A stretch of DNA of 64,000 nt from Turritopsis dohrnii. Taxonomy: Eukaryota > Cnidaria > Hydrozoa > Anthoathecata > Oceaniidae. Position numbers and translations under genes: made by a program. Positions within the stretch are counted from its first letter, which is position 1. Every line of letters starts with the position of its first letter. The stretch spans positions 1,240,001 to 1,304,000 of the forward strand of contig BQMF02000056.1 of the NCBI GenBank assembly GCA_027922465.2. The letters run 5' to 3'. The notes below the pieces were generated by a model that saw only the letters and a program-made list of their open reading frames with translations, was not told the DNA's origin and ran no database searches. This document shows, in pieces, positions 12,801-22,854 of this stretch.

Positions 12801-15800
12801 AATAATTAATGGAAGTATGATTCTAGATTCTACTTTCTAATTGAAACCCGATCGAAATAAAAAAAACAATTTTTTCCTGTACAGTGTGTCCCAGAGAATT
12901 TCGGTCTGAGATTTTAACAGCTCATAATTTTTCTCACATATATCAGATTTCAGCAATTTTTACACCATTCGATAGGATTTTATTCATAGATTTTAAAAAT
13001 ATACATTTTGTTCTCCAAAAGGTTTTAGTTTGAAAACAATTAAAGATTTTACCATGAAAAAGTCCAATTATCTTCTTAATGGTTAAATAGCACATCTTCC
13101 AATAACAGCTATCAAAGGTCATTATCAAAAACAATAACAAGCCAAGTGATTGTAAAACACAATAGTCATTAAAAACAAAACTTTAAGCTGTCTCAACATG
13201 TCCCCCGTTTCTCTGGACACAGCGATTTGCTCTTGCTGTCATAAAGAGTGGCGAATAAAATTTTGATTTTGTCTAAAATTATTTGCTGCATCAACAATTT
13301 TACTTTTCAACTCTGATAGACTCTGGATTTAAGTGAAGAAAAGTTTTTGTAGAATTTAAAGATTGCTCATATGATGTCAAAAGAATTTGTAGAAGCCCTC
13401 GTCTCACAATTGTTAACTTTGTGATGAGATATTAATTTTATTGTGTTCAATAACACCACGACATGTTCTTGATAAACAAAAGAATGATCGCACGTGAAAA
13501 CTTACTTTTATTAACCATTAAGGAGTTAATGACCGTGACAGTTTAAAGAAATCCTTTTTACTACAAAGGTGTTGGACTAAATTATTCAAAATATAGGTTT
13601 AAAAAATCCTTGAAGGAAATGCTATCGAATGATGTAAAAATCTCTAAAATTTGATATATGTGTGAAAAGTTATAGCTAGTTAAAATCTCAAACCGAAATT
13701 CTCCGGGACACACTGTATAATTCATATCTTTTTGACTTTAAAGTAATGTACTGGTAAAAATCGTTACAACCGGTATTGATTTCAATGCGATGAGTAAAAA
13801 ATCGCTATTCAACGTTATGATCGTGTAAATGTGAATGGAAGTAACTGAAGCCAAATGGTTTAGGAATTGACATATTGTTGATTTCTGATTAAGAGGAATA
13901 AAATTTTCTTCCACCTAATTTCTATGGGAAAATTGTTGAAGGCTCTCAATCGCATATAGGAAAACAAGAGTCACAATGAGTCTGGAAACAGTCACTTAAC
14001 TTTTGTTTTAATTGATCGTTAAAAACTTAATGAGTTTTTTCATACTTATTTTTCGATTTTCTTTTCTTCCACTTTTCCATTTCCTACAAAACTTACATCA
14101 CGAGAAAGACCAAAATATAAGGATTTCATAAAATTTATAAAAGTTAATTGGATATTTTCTTCAAAAATGCGATGAAAATTTTTGTTGCCAGTTTTTTGAA
14201 ACACGCTGTACACACCATTACGACAATTTAGAAAGAAAATTGCCTGAAAAACAACAAAAGCCGTAGCTCTCACACCAATCAGCATATTCAGATTATCATA
14301 TTCATATCATATTCTGATGTCAATATTTTTAGCTGTTCAAAAGTTTTGAAGAAATAAACAATCGATTGAGATTTACAAATAAAGTGTCTTCAATTTTCAT
14401 ATCAACGGATTGCAAACAGAGGCTTACTGGAGAGTATTGTGCTAATGTGTTCTGTGAATTGGATTTACTTTATCCAGTTCAACATTAGTTTTCAATCATT
14501 TGATGACTGACCTAAATCTTATTTTACTTTTCGAATTGTTATTTTGCTCGATTTAGCAACGGTTGAATGATAGCAAATACATAACTTGGATCCGGGGTTT
14601 AATTGTTGGTAACTACATAGCAAAAGAATGCGTGCTGTTCAAAACCAGTCGTATTCTTAGTTTGCAATTGAAAATTTTACTTGAAAAACATTTTTTTTAA
14701 TTTTAGTTCTAAGTGATTGCACATTTGAAACGTCGAATACCCCTCCTGCTGGAAATCAACACAATTTCGAAATTCCACTCATAACGCCATAACCATCATG
14801 TGTCAAATTATAATTTTTCGTCAAATGACCCGTTTAACAAAGCGCTGAAACAAATTGAAAAACGATTTTAAATTGTTCTATGAATTTAATGAGTAGCCAC
14901 ATAATTTCACTGAATTTTCCAACAAATGTATATGATAAAAAGTCATTGGTTGATTATGTGAGTTAAATGGTTCTAATAACTGGAATGGAAGCTAAACAGT
15001 ATAAAATGTGTTTACCTAAAACTTATCGTGTTCTTGATTTTTACTCGAAAGTTTTACTTGAAAAACGTTCACTTTTACTTTAGATCCGAATGATTGTACA
15101 TTCGAAACATCAGATATACCTCCGGTTGCTACTGCTTGTAATTTTGACATTCCACTCTTTCCTGGTACATTCGATGATGTTAATCGATGGGAGTTGAACA
15201 GTGGCCGCACACATACTTCAAATACTGGACCGTATAGTGACCACACCTTTCGTTAGTAATTTTAATTAATTTTTGGAATGAATAGTTTGTTGGTGCATAT
15301 GATAGCAATTTCAAAAATTATGGAAATGATATATATTTCGTTTTTTCAGAGACAAGTGAGGGATACTATATGTATTTTGAATCATCCAGTCGACAGCCTC
15401 AAACTAGTTTAAAGTACTCTGAGTCTACAACTTATTTCCGTTTGCCCAATCAACCAGCCTTCACAGGAAGTCGTTGTATGCGCTTTTATCTTCACATGTT
15501 TGAAAACAGCACATCAGAACAAGCCGATGGGATATTTAAGGTCATTCAAGTTGTTGATGGCACTGAAACAACTTTATTACTAATTGACAACGAACTGAGC
15601 AATAGCTGGGTTCAACAAAATGTGGATTTGAACGAAGCTCTAAGCCCCTATGAGGTATGATCTTATCATATTGTTTTAGTTGGTGTCTTCTAGCAATATT
15701 CTCTTTTTGAAAGGCGCATTCCTCCTCCCGTTTGACTATTTGTGTTCATCAATGGATTGTCAATGGAACTTCTCTGTTTAATTTTTCATAAAACTATTAT

Positions 15801-16121
15801 CCATTAAAAACATGAAGACTACTAGAATACTACAAATTGTAAAAGGTTTTGCTATCATCCTTGAGAAAACGTAAGATGTATATTTTAAGGGGAAATTGTA
15901 CATTTTATTGTTAGAAATATAAAAAAAGTATGATTATCATACAACGTGTTCCCACTAAATCATACATTTAAACTTATAAAAAAACTAATATTTGCGCATA
16001 TTTTCCTCTTTAGATTCGATTTGAAGCCACAACAGTGAACTTATTCGGTGATCGTGGTATTGATGACGTCACATTTTATAACCTCCCTTGTATGGACGTA
16101 GACACTGCTATTACAGGATGA
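6636..16121 (+). CDS. TSR(8)-MAM extracellular protein, 5' partial, 11 exons
   Basis: The gene encodes a multidomain extracellular protein. Eight thrombospondin type-1 repeats (exons 6636-6809, 6887-7075, 7601-7774, 7962-8150, 8737-8907, 8978-9151, 10292-10462, 10576-10770) are followed by one MAM domain (15084-15251, 15350-15654, 16014-16121). Every TSR is one exon starting and ending in phase 1, so each can be duplicated or skipped without a frame change. Each TSR has six cysteines, and most show WxxW and CSVTCGGG-type motifs, known in the family as sites of tryptophan C-mannosylation and Ser/Thr O-fucosylation. The MAM part has CTFE near its start, a TGP..DHT block and an IDDV ending. The frame closes with TGA at 16119-16121, after a short tail without TM segment or GPI signal, so the product is probably secreted or matrix-bound. 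TSR and MAM domains usually serve adhesion. The first exon and signal peptide are not seen. The specific function is unknown. Confidence 0.85.
6887..7075 (+). CDS. TSR exon 2
   Basis: 189 bp, phase 1-1, acceptor GTCTTAG. It begins VNGVWSEW and has CSATCGMG, RACNDPAPAG and a longer loop before the final DLVCP. This 'long loop' subtype resembles the exon at 7962-8150. The intron before it is only 77 bp. Confidence 0.85.
7601..7774 (+). CDS. TSR exon 3
   Basis: 174 bp, phase 1-1, acceptor TTTATAG. It encodes VDGVWSAW, then CSVTCGGGEQAQSRECDDP and CVGSATQT. It is nearly the same as TSR exon 1, which suggests duplication of a short-loop plus long-loop exon pair. Confidence 0.85.
7962..8150 (+). 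CDS. TSR exon 4
   Basis: 189 bp, phase 1-1, acceptor TTTTTAG. It has VNGEWSAW, CSQTCDVG and RACDDPSP, and ends SCQDLVCP like TSR exon 2. It is the long-loop subtype. The glycine after TC is replaced by D, so the usual TCG is TCD here. Confidence 0.85.
8737..8907 (+). CDS. TSR exon 5
   Basis: 171 bp, phase 1-1, acceptor TTTATAG, donor GTGAGT. It encodes VDGMWADW, CSVTCGGG, QCDDPPQAGTG and a final DPCP. Short-loop subtype with six cysteines. The polypyrimidine tract and acceptor (TGTTTTGTTTATAG) are the same as before TSR exon 3. Confidence 0.85.
8978..9151 (+). CDS. TSR exon 6
   Basis: 174 bp, phase 1-1, acceptor CATCATAG, after an intron of only 70 bp. It has a WSGWSEW tryptophan ladder, TCGEA instead of TCGGG, and ends GLPECP. 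It is the most diverged short-loop repeat and has the fuller WxxWxxW motif. Confidence 0.85.
9152..10291 (+). other. intron with internal duplication
   Basis: This 1.1-kb intron contains an imperfect direct duplication of about 125 bp. 9775-9900 resembles 10125-10250, with shared words such as AGTAAACAGTTTTGT and TTCCTCTACAACTTA/TTCCCTACAACTTA. It fits a past unequal exchange in the same array that multiplied the TSR exons. No full TSR exon is seen between the copies; a short NNVWSDD-like phrase near 10068-10088 might be an exon relic but is too short to call. Confidence 0.5.
10292..10462 (+). CDS. TSR exon 7
   Basis: 171 bp, phase 1-1, acceptor CATTTTAG, donor GTAATG. It encodes VNGVWSNW, CSVTCGGGEQQQ, SCTDPAPAGTG and a final DACP. 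Short-loop subtype. Confidence 0.85.
10576..10770 (+). CDS. TSR exon 8 (last)
   Basis: 195 bp, phase 1-1, acceptor ATTTTAG. It has WSMWEEW, CTLTCGLG, RACNDP and a long acidic loop before LAHCP. It splices in phase 1 to the MAM exon at 15084, across a 4.3-kb intron that has been colonised by mobile elements. Confidence 0.85.
10912..11190 (-). mobile_element. inverted partial copy of Penelope-like element 3' end
   Basis: The reverse complement of this segment matches 12525-12795, covering the end of the GIY-YIG ORF and its 3' untranslated part. Penelope-like elements commonly carry adjacent partial copies in direct or inverted orientation (pLTRs), so the arrangement supports the family call. 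The copy also carries the CTGAGGA ... GAAAC core words (minus strand, 10970-10964 and 10950-10946) discussed under findings. Confidence 0.65.
11194..11813. mobile_element. mariner-type MITE, 620 bp
   Basis: The element starts CAGTGTGTTTCG at 11194 and ends with the inverted form at 11813, flanked by TA on both sides (11192-11193, 11814-11815). The arms are long (about 210 bp, 11194-11405 against 11615-11813) and strongly conserved, so the DNA can fold back. It has no ORF. TA duplication and CAGT ends are typical of Tc1/mariner derivatives. It sits between the two inverted parts of the Penelope-like element. Confidence 0.8.
12141..12665 (+). pseudogene. GIY-YIG endonuclease end of Penelope-like ORF
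   Basis: The open frame (about 174 codons, no ATG at its 5' edge) encodes SYSCLPNM, a CNCRNKNGCPLGG cysteine knot, then KHYIGLTGGKFKDRWASH, which reads as the GIY-YIG family core (YIG plus the R..H helix), and later CNLCLTEN and a basic end. In Penelope-like elements this nuclease nicks the target for reverse transcription. The stretch normally between NPPFS and SYSC is missing at about 12128-12141 and upstream frames are interrupted, so the copy is dead. The family assignment rests on the GIY-YIG domain next to a reverse-transcriptase remnant and on the inverted partial copy. Confidence 0.7.
12735..12759 (+). ncRNA. hammerhead-ribozyme-like core relic
   Basis: CTGAGGA at 12735-12741 is followed 13 nt later by GAAAC at 12755-12759, the two conserved words of the hammerhead core (CUGANGA and GAAA). 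The same pair is conserved in the inverted copy at 10946-10970. Hammerhead motifs are known in Penelope-like elements. A good stem II could not be drawn by eye, so this is a possible decayed ribozyme only. Confidence 0.3.
12882..13715 (-). mobile_element. mariner-superfamily transposon, deleted, 834 bp
   Basis: TIRs CAGTGTGTCCCAGAGAATTT and its inverted form (ending at 13715) are flanked by TA at 12880-12881 and 13716-13717. The arms are conserved for at least 40 bp, with weaker similarity beyond. The interior holds a transposase C-terminal remnant on the - strand. It is inserted in the TSR-MAM intron. Confidence 0.8.
13183..13330 (-). pseudogene. mariner-type transposase C-terminal remnant
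   Basis: On the - strand one frame reads ELKSKIVDAANNFRQNQNFI, and after a frame change comes MTARANRCVQRNGGHVETA followed by TAA (13185-13183). The 'M..R...C...GGH.E' ending is typical of Tc1/mariner transposases. The catalytic DDE/D part is absent, so this is a dead internal-deletion copy. Confidence 0.6.
14707..14792 (+). pseudogene. dead duplicate of first MAM exon
   Basis: After an acceptor-like TTTTAG, the phase-1 reading gives SDCTFETSNTPPAG and then FEIPL, clearly matching the start of the functional MAM exon at 15084 (NDCTFETSDIPPV, FDIPLF). It then runs into TAA at 14790-14792 and the similarity is lost. Flanking intron sequence (TACTTGAAAAACRTT before each acceptor) is also duplicated. 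It is a non-coding exon relic that, if spliced in, would truncate the protein before the MAM domain. Confidence 0.7.
15084..15251 (+). CDS. MAM exon 1
   Basis: 168 bp, phase 1-1, acceptor CTTTAG, donor GTTAGT. It encodes DPNDCTFET, then ACNFDIPLF and NTGPYSDHTF, the N-terminal block of a MAM domain (meprin/A5/PTPmu), including the first conserved cysteines and the TGP..DHT motif. Confidence 0.85.
15350..15654 (+). CDS. MAM exon 2
   Basis: 305 bp, entering in phase 1 and leaving in phase 0, acceptor TTTTCAG, donor GTATGA. It continues with GYYMYFESSS, the conserved 'G.Y...E.S' block of MAM domains, then CMRFYLHMF and a beta-rich middle ending SWVQQNVDL. Confidence 0.85.
16014..16121 (+). CDS. 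MAM exon 3 and stop
   Basis: Acceptor CTTTAG. It encodes IRFEATTVNLFGDRGIDDVT and the last MAM cysteine (NLPC), then nine residues and TGA at 16119-16121. Ending right after the MAM domain without a hydrophobic tail points to a soluble protein. Confidence 0.85.
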   Translation: MRFEATTVNLFGDRGIDDVTFYNLPCMDVDTAITG

Positions 16122-16143
16122 TGATACCGGGATGAAGGTATTA

Positions 16144-16149
16144 AATAAA
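16144..16149 (+). terminator. polyadenylation signal AATAAA
   Basis: AATAAA lies 23 nt after the TGA of the TSR-MAM gene, giving a very short 3' UTR if used. Confidence 0.6.
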
Positions 16150-18955
16150 AGATGTCAAGGAATCGCCTATATAAATATGTTAAATATTTCGACAACGGTC
16201 CTTTCATGCTCCGAGATATTATAATTGTTAGAAAAATAGATGTTCTGAAAAACCTGGTCACCAGTTAGTGTGTACTCGACATCGTTTTTAAAGTTGTCGG
16301 TCTCTCCATCCCGCTACAAACTTTGTACGGTTTTATATAACATGATTTGGAACGATTTGGAACATAAGTTGACTTCCATGTTTTCTTGTATGTTTACCTT
16401 AGGTTAATCGGAAGTATTTGAAAGCATTAATTCACACTGCACAACTTTAATGAAGAGAGGGCGAATGTATTTGTTGAAGAAGAGATTCGCCGGTTTCTCT
16501 GGTTACTGATTTAATTAAAGATACCACACATTGGAATCACTTTTTTTGCATAACGATTTATTCATTGTTTTTTTTTTCTTTCATTTCTTTTTTATTACAT
16601 TGTATTGGCTTTGTATTTCATTTGTTCAGTATAATATGCACTAATAAAACATTCTTCATATTCCAATTTTCACTGTTAAAATGCGATCATACTTTTTACA
16701 AGTTAAGTCATTAGGAAAAAAGTTATAGAAACTGTAGGACTGAGTAGCTAAAGATGTAATTTGTTACCGAAAAACTTTCAAATAAATTACACGATTTAGC
16801 TTTTATAAAAATTTTTTCAAAATCTTTTCTTTCCTTTTCCTAAACTAAGATGTGATTCACTTAAAGCGTGACTCTGAGTCTGAACTTTTATATGTTAACA
16901 ACTTTTAAAAAATATTTACACCATCAGACGCGAAAACTTTCTAATGATATAATAATTGCAACGTAGAAACATTTCAGTGAAGAAGAAAAAGCAAATGTCT
17001 CATGTTCATCAGAGCAGTGCTTTTTATGGTTGGTCAAGTAACACCTTGTTCACGACCATTAAGAAGTGATTTTTCCGCTTTTTTATCTTGCTATCATCCG
17101 TAGAAGGAGGTGTGAAGTTTATTTTATGGCGTAAAGAAGATGGGAAAAAGCGTGTATTTAAAGTATGTATGATTACCATATATCGTGTTCCCAAGTCTGA
17201 TATATCTGAGAGGTTGTATAGCTGGCAAACTGATTGATCTAAGCTTTGCTAAAGATTACTTTATCTTCGGTGTTTTCGACGCATTTCCAGACCAATTGTG
17301 GTTGTGTCTGCCCAATAATCAATTTGGACATTCATCGGTCTTTCCGCCGCCTCTACTTTGACGTCAGTTTTGCAAGATATTTTCTTTTTTTGACGTTTTA
17401 GAGCGTTTACACAGCTTTTATAGAGAATCAAGCTCATACGTGATCGTGTTAAGTTTGTTGAGCTTAAACGTCCTCTTCGTTTTCTTCCTGTAACTGTTTA
17501 GGTTACTTGATCGTTCATTGGCATACAATTACAAAATTGTTTGCTTTGTGACATCTGTTGTACGTTGCCCCTCTTGTTGGATCTCGTCCTGTGTATAGTA
17601 CTTGCCGCACACAGTACCTGCAAATCTCGACAGTACATTTTCGTTTTCTGTTGCACATTTTTAGTTACTCTCTTGTGACTTATTATTATTGTGACTTAAA
17701 ACGTATTATAATAAATATTACGGGCATAACTTAGATTATGGACATACTAGATTAAATTACATTAAGGTTAACAAGTGTGGAAGACTTTACTTTCATGAGT
17801 TCGGTTTCCGGTCTGAGTATATTTAATTGCGGTTGTATTGAGTTACTTTTAACAACAATAAACAACATAACAACAATAAAGAGGAAAGATAACTTACTCG
17901 TTCTTCACATCCACAAAGATGCTGTTGATAAACTGCACTTAAAAGCTGTTGCGAATGAGTTCATCGACAAATACGACACAAGAAAAACATCTTTGGACAC
18001 TTCGCTACTATTTTTGTTTCAATATCCATCGTAGTACTTATCAAAAATGTAATGGGATATATGCAGAGTTTATAACAAAGATAGTCTTAGAAACTTGAAA
18101 ATATACTAGAATTTCATGTCATTTTGGATATCCTATTGTTTAAAATTGTCTTTCGAAAATGCAGTTTTAGCTAATCTAGAGGGTATAAAATCCCAAAAAT
18201 TTTCGGCCCCCTCGGCCCCAACCATGGTGGGGCCTCCTTAGATACTAAACATCAGGGCCCCCCTAAAAAAAATTTCGTGTCTACGGCACTGCGTCTTTTG
18301 CTACAATGTCCCATTTCAGTTTTTCACTATATTTATTAAGTGAATGGTTCGTCTCAGTTCATATTATCGAATTCATATTCTTGCCCATTGACCGTGTTTT
18401 TCTACTCATAATGTTGGCATTTTATAAAAAAAAAATATCTCATTGCTGTGACGTTCTTCTTGGATAAGCCTGATTTTATAAGTGGGCGTTCTCCGGTTTA
18501 AGCGTCAAAAATATTTCTCGCGATTATGCACCTCCCACTATCAGAATTTTTCTGCTTTTCTTTTCTTGCCTATGTTCTTGACTCCTTCAAAATCTAGCAC
18601 AAACTCAAAGTTTTCGATCCACACTCAATATTTTATCTTTTTGGCTAAGCGAGCCAAGTCGAATCCATTTAAAAAATGGCGTCATATATATGGCCAGATA
18701 ATCTTATGCAACTGCAATGTTCTTCCTCGTCAGTTACTTTTTTTTACCTATGAGATGGATTCCACCTCTTTCTTTCAATGAAAATCTTTAGTGGTCTTTG
18801 AGATTTCTACTACAGTCAAACCTGTCAATATTTTCTGTTCACATTTTCCAAGTTCATGACTTCGGCAATGCTTCTCTCGCGGGATTCTTGTCTCCAATCT
18901 ACTTTTCAGGATCCCAAGCGGACTCTGAAGTATCAACTGTAGTCCCGCCGGAAAT
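16150..18955. other. no gene recognised
   Basis: Nothing with exon structure or recognisable protein similarity was seen on either strand. A phrase around 15925-15960 (ATGATTATCATACAACGTGT) recurs in altered form at 17170-17195. Near 18200-18293 a C-rich stretch ends CGTGTCTACGGCACTG, which looks like the right terminus of a hAT-type element (ends in CACTG); its partner end was not found. Confidence 0.5.
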
Positions 18956-19410
18956 TTGAGCAAGCAATTCTTGAAATTCTGTGTCAATCTCTTGACTTAC
19001 AACTGGGGTAGTTCCAACGGTACCACATTTTCAAAAGCAGTTCTTAATCGTGTCTGTGGTCACACTCTTCCACGCCGTTTGAAGCAAGGTAATTGCCCTC
19101 AATACATGCACATCCTCGATGATTTGAGAGGCCGTCTTTCCTTCGGAGATTCTACTAACTACGTAAGGAACAAACAGTTTCCGTTATTTTTGTTTAAGAC
19201 CTTTGAAATTCAATTGTGGGAGATGATTCGCTGGTTTGTGAACCAGAAGAAAGCAATGAGTATGATCAACACGCACTTGCAGTAGTTTTCGACGATTGTC
19301 TTTCAATAAAAACTGTTGGACATATTTCACTCTATTGGAGTGAACTGACATTTGAGTTTCTTCTATTTGAAAAGAGTAACCTGGAACCTCTGGTGTGCCA
19401 GCCGGACTCA
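18956..19410 (+). pseudogene. decayed HIRAN-like coding remnant
   Basis: The stretch 19207-19410 reads GDDSLVCEPEESNEYDQHA, LAVVFDD, TVGHISL and a hydrophobic end. The 'E..N.YD..A.AV ... VGH.S' pattern resembles HIRAN domains, which occur in multi-copy families in some animal genomes. The preceding ORF (18956-19180, with CPQYMHILDDLRGRLSFGD) looks protein-derived but was not recognised. The two are in different frames and end abruptly, so at best this is a broken gene or element remnant. Confidence 0.35.
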
Positions 19411-19495
19411 TAACCGTTATGCCACCGCTGTTTGTTGTCAAAACGTTTAAAAACATTTACAATAAATCATTCTTTACAGACTGATTGCTTTTGAA

Positions 19496-19985
19496 AGTTT
19501 ATAATTGTTTCCAAGATCGTTATTCAATATCCGTATAAAGACATCCTAAAAACGTCGTAAAAGGATCCCAATTGCGACGTCCCGTTTCAGACGTCCCTAC
19601 GACGTATCAAAATTATCTTAAGTTTATAACTGTTTCGAAGGTCGTTATTCAATCCGCATAAAGACGTCCTAAAAACGTCGTAAAATGATCCCAATTGCGA
19701 CGTCCCGTTTCAGACGTCCCTACGACGTCTCAAAATTATCTTAAGTTTATAATTGTCTCGAAGGTCGTTATTCAATCCGTATAAAGACGTCCTAAAAACG
19801 TCGTAAAAGGATCCCAATTGCGACGTTCCGTTTCAGACGTCCCTACGACGTCCCAAAATGACCTTAAGTTTATAATTGTTTCGAAAGTCATTATTCAATC
19901 CGTATAAAGACGTCCTAAAAACGTCGTAAAAGGATCCCAATTGCGACGTCCCGTTTCAGACGTCCCTACGACGTCGCAAAATGAT
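19496..19985. repeat. 123-bp tandem minisatellite, four copies
   Basis: Four consecutive units begin AGTTTATAA at about 19496, 19621, 19744 and 19867. Each contains AAGACGTCCTAAAAACGTCG and GGATCCCAATTGCGACGTCC. The units differ by only a few changes. Each unit repeats GACGTC/GACGTCC-type words, so it is a repeat within a repeat. Confidence 0.9.
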
Positions 19986-20052
19986 CTGGAAAGCAAACGA
20001 CCATTTTACAATTAAAATTAGACGTCTCAGAGACGTCTTGTGCCCGCTGGGT
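19986..20052. mobile_element. TIR-like end with GACGTC words
   Basis: After the minisatellite comes AGACGTCTCAGAGACGTCTT and then GTGCCCGCTGGG at about 20041-20052. The same architecture (GACGTCC-rich array followed by GTGCCCACTGGG) ends at 51408. This looks like one end of a member of the same transposon family; the other end was not found. Confidence 0.45.
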
Positions 20053-21496
20053 ATGTGTCTGCTATAACAAGGTGTCCGCTATATACCATGTCCGCTATAG
20101 CCAGGTTAGAGTATATACTTTCCTGGTTATCTGATCCTCGTCACCACCATGAAATGTTCAGTTACAAAGTAGACGAGCACTTCCTACTGTCAATCTTCAC
20201 AAAAAGGTATGCGTAACTAACCCATTCATACCAAAAGAACTGATTCCTTTTGAATGCGTAGTGGTTGACATCTATAATTAAGAAGAAGGTGATGGTATTC
20301 TTTCATTAAGATCTCATCTTTTATCAAAAATTTCTAAATATTTTCTTCAATACCACGGAACAGTATGTTTTTGTGTTACTCATTGTAACTTTGCTTGATT
20401 CCAGTTATTCTGTATAACTTCATCATATTCCTATTTTGCAAAATAATCTAATGTTCATGAAAATAAAAGCTTCGTCTCCGGGTAAACTGCTGGTTCACAA
20501 AACGCTTGCTCTAGATTCTTTGTTTTGTTTATTTTGAACATCATCTTCTGATATAATGCATATACAGTGAGTCCACCAGAAAGTGGGCACCTAACTTTCA
20601 ATAAGCATATCTTTTGTTTTTCGTGCTTGTTTTTTTCAATTTTTATATTAACAGAAAGAAAGTTTTTTGCTCTTTCTTAATAATGACCTTTTTCATAGAA
20701 AAAACAATCTTTCAGAAAATATAATCGATTTTACCATGAAACCATGACATTAAATCAATAAAGCTCAATTAACGCTTGCTTGAATAGGAGTTAACGACTC
20801 GAGTAGCATAGGAAATCATAAAAAGACGAAATATTGTAATAAAGCTGCGTGTATACAAGGTAAACTTTACTTTCTACAAGCTTAAAACATGAAAAAAGCT
20901 TAAAATTTCTAAAACTCTACAAAGATTTAAAAACTTTGAATCGTGTTTTTTGATGGTGGATTTATACCCAGAAACTGTTGTCTAAAAGCCTGAATAGCAG
21001 CTACACAACTTTTTGTCTCGTGGAACTTTCTTACAACAAAAGTTCGCTGCTGCACTGTTAACTGTATGATTGAATGAATTTCATAAAAAGTTTGTTTTTT
21101 CACTTATCAAGACTTTGGCAATGCGTTGACAATATGAAACTATTAAATCAAAATAAAAAATTAAAGGTAATTTTACACAATGAAAAAAAGTTTGTGCCTT
21201 TTCAAAAAATTTCGTGACAAAATTAGCACAATACCACCAACAGCGGTTGTTTCATCGAAACAAATAAGGCCCGGAAAACCCGAGTTATAAAACCGAGTCA
21301 TTAAGTCGAGTTATGAACTATGACGTCATAATTTGAGTTATTAACTCAAAATTTTTAATTTTCTATATTCTTTCGAGTTACTAACTCGGAAATATATTTG
21401 TCACTTTTACAACTCGAGTTATTAACTCGAAATTAAAAAAGTCAAATTTTGAATTCGAGTCAATAACTCGAAGTTAACTTTTCAAATAAATCAAAT
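20053..21496. other. no gene; single mariner-like end and CGAGTTA repeats
   Basis: At 20565 a mariner-like terminus CAGTGAGTCCACCAGAAAGT follows TA, but no inverted partner was found. From about 21270 palindromic words of the type CGAGTTATTAACTCG recur; they continue beyond 24089, after the hAT-like insertion. No coding exon is seen. Confidence 0.45.
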
Positions 21497-22689
21497 CGAG
21501 TCAGGGGCGGATCTAGGATTTTTTAAGGGTTAGGCAAATTTTTTTTTGCCAAACACACATAAGGGCGCAATCGATGAAATTTACGCCAGTTTACGCCCAA
21601 TCTAATACATACTTTTCGAAATGTAAAAAATATTAACTCGAATTAATTCGTCCTGACGTAAGGAGTGTTATAATGCAAGCCTGTATTGCTGAAATAATGG
21701 AATAAGGGAAATAAACAAAAGAAAACTAATTGAGTATGAATATAATGTATTGAACTACGTTATGTAGGCCAAAATAATATTTTCTGCCAGATTGGAGGTT
21801 AAGTAAATAACCAATAAATTGTATATTTCATCTGTTATCTTCTTCATTTTCTTGATTGCTTGTACATGAACAGGAAGAATCCACCAAATGAAAACATACT
21901 TGTAATGAATCAAATAAATAAATTTTCAATCACCTATACCATGATAGATTGGAGCATTCAGATAAATACATGATATTTCATCTATGTACTGGTCAAGATG
22001 GTCATATAGAAAGAAAAGAAAAGAAATTATGTTAAGAAATAGAGTAAAATGACCAAAATCAAAGTTAGAGACAAGCTCCTTGATCATTATCCGGCAGCAA
22101 AATAAAAACAATAATTAATATCAACCACAATTATAAAGATGGTGCTTCCAGAAATCCCTGAGACAAGTCCAAGAACCTATATATATAAAACTACACAACA
22201 ACAGATAAATTATGTACTGCTTCCTCTCTAATAAGAGCTACAACATTTTTTCCAGAATTTAATGTACCATAGGAAACAAGAAGTCAAACTAAAACATTAT
22301 GTAATTACCTTTTTCAAAAGAAGACATAACGTAGGTGGTTTTTATAAAATGAAAGAATAACTCCAAAGATGTTAAAGTGTTTCTGCATCCAAAATGATAT
22401 TTCGAGGGATGATAGAATGCACAAAGTTGTTTCAGAAGTCTTATAGTTTTTGGAAATTCTGTTTCCTTGGGCAGATATTTTGATTTAAAAATCATGAAAT
22501 GATACAATAGATAATTATGTAATTAAGATTTTTATTCTTTGTTTATGTGTATAAACTCTCAATATTATAACTTCATTTTCTTATCACTCACTCAGAGTGA
22601 AAGCCCTTTCTCTCTATAGTAAATTAGAAAGATATAGTATTAATGATAACTTGAGATGAGAAAGTTAACCTATATACTATCTTATTATA

Positions 22690-22854
22690 CAGTGGCAGAT
22701 CTAGAGGTATGTCGAAATTTGTGTAGGAGAGTGTTAGCAATCTAACCATAAAGGAAAAGCGTCCAAATAATCCCATTGGAAATATAAATTGAATTCACAA
22801 ATTATGTTAATGCTCTCATACACAAATTTCGACATACCTCTAGATCCACCACTG
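22690..22854. mobile_element. 165-bp hAT-like MITE
   Basis: CAGTGGCAGATCTAGAGGTA at the left and its inverted form at the right, with arms of about 45 bp (to GAGAGTGTTAG / ATGCTCTCATA). The flanks TTATA and TTACA are a possible 5-bp duplication with one mismatch. It lies inside the larger hAT-like element. Confidence 0.7.

Noticed and set aside
20565..21260. Complete mariner element
   Set aside because: The left end CAGTGAGTCC after TA is convincing, but no inverted right end was found within the next kilobase.
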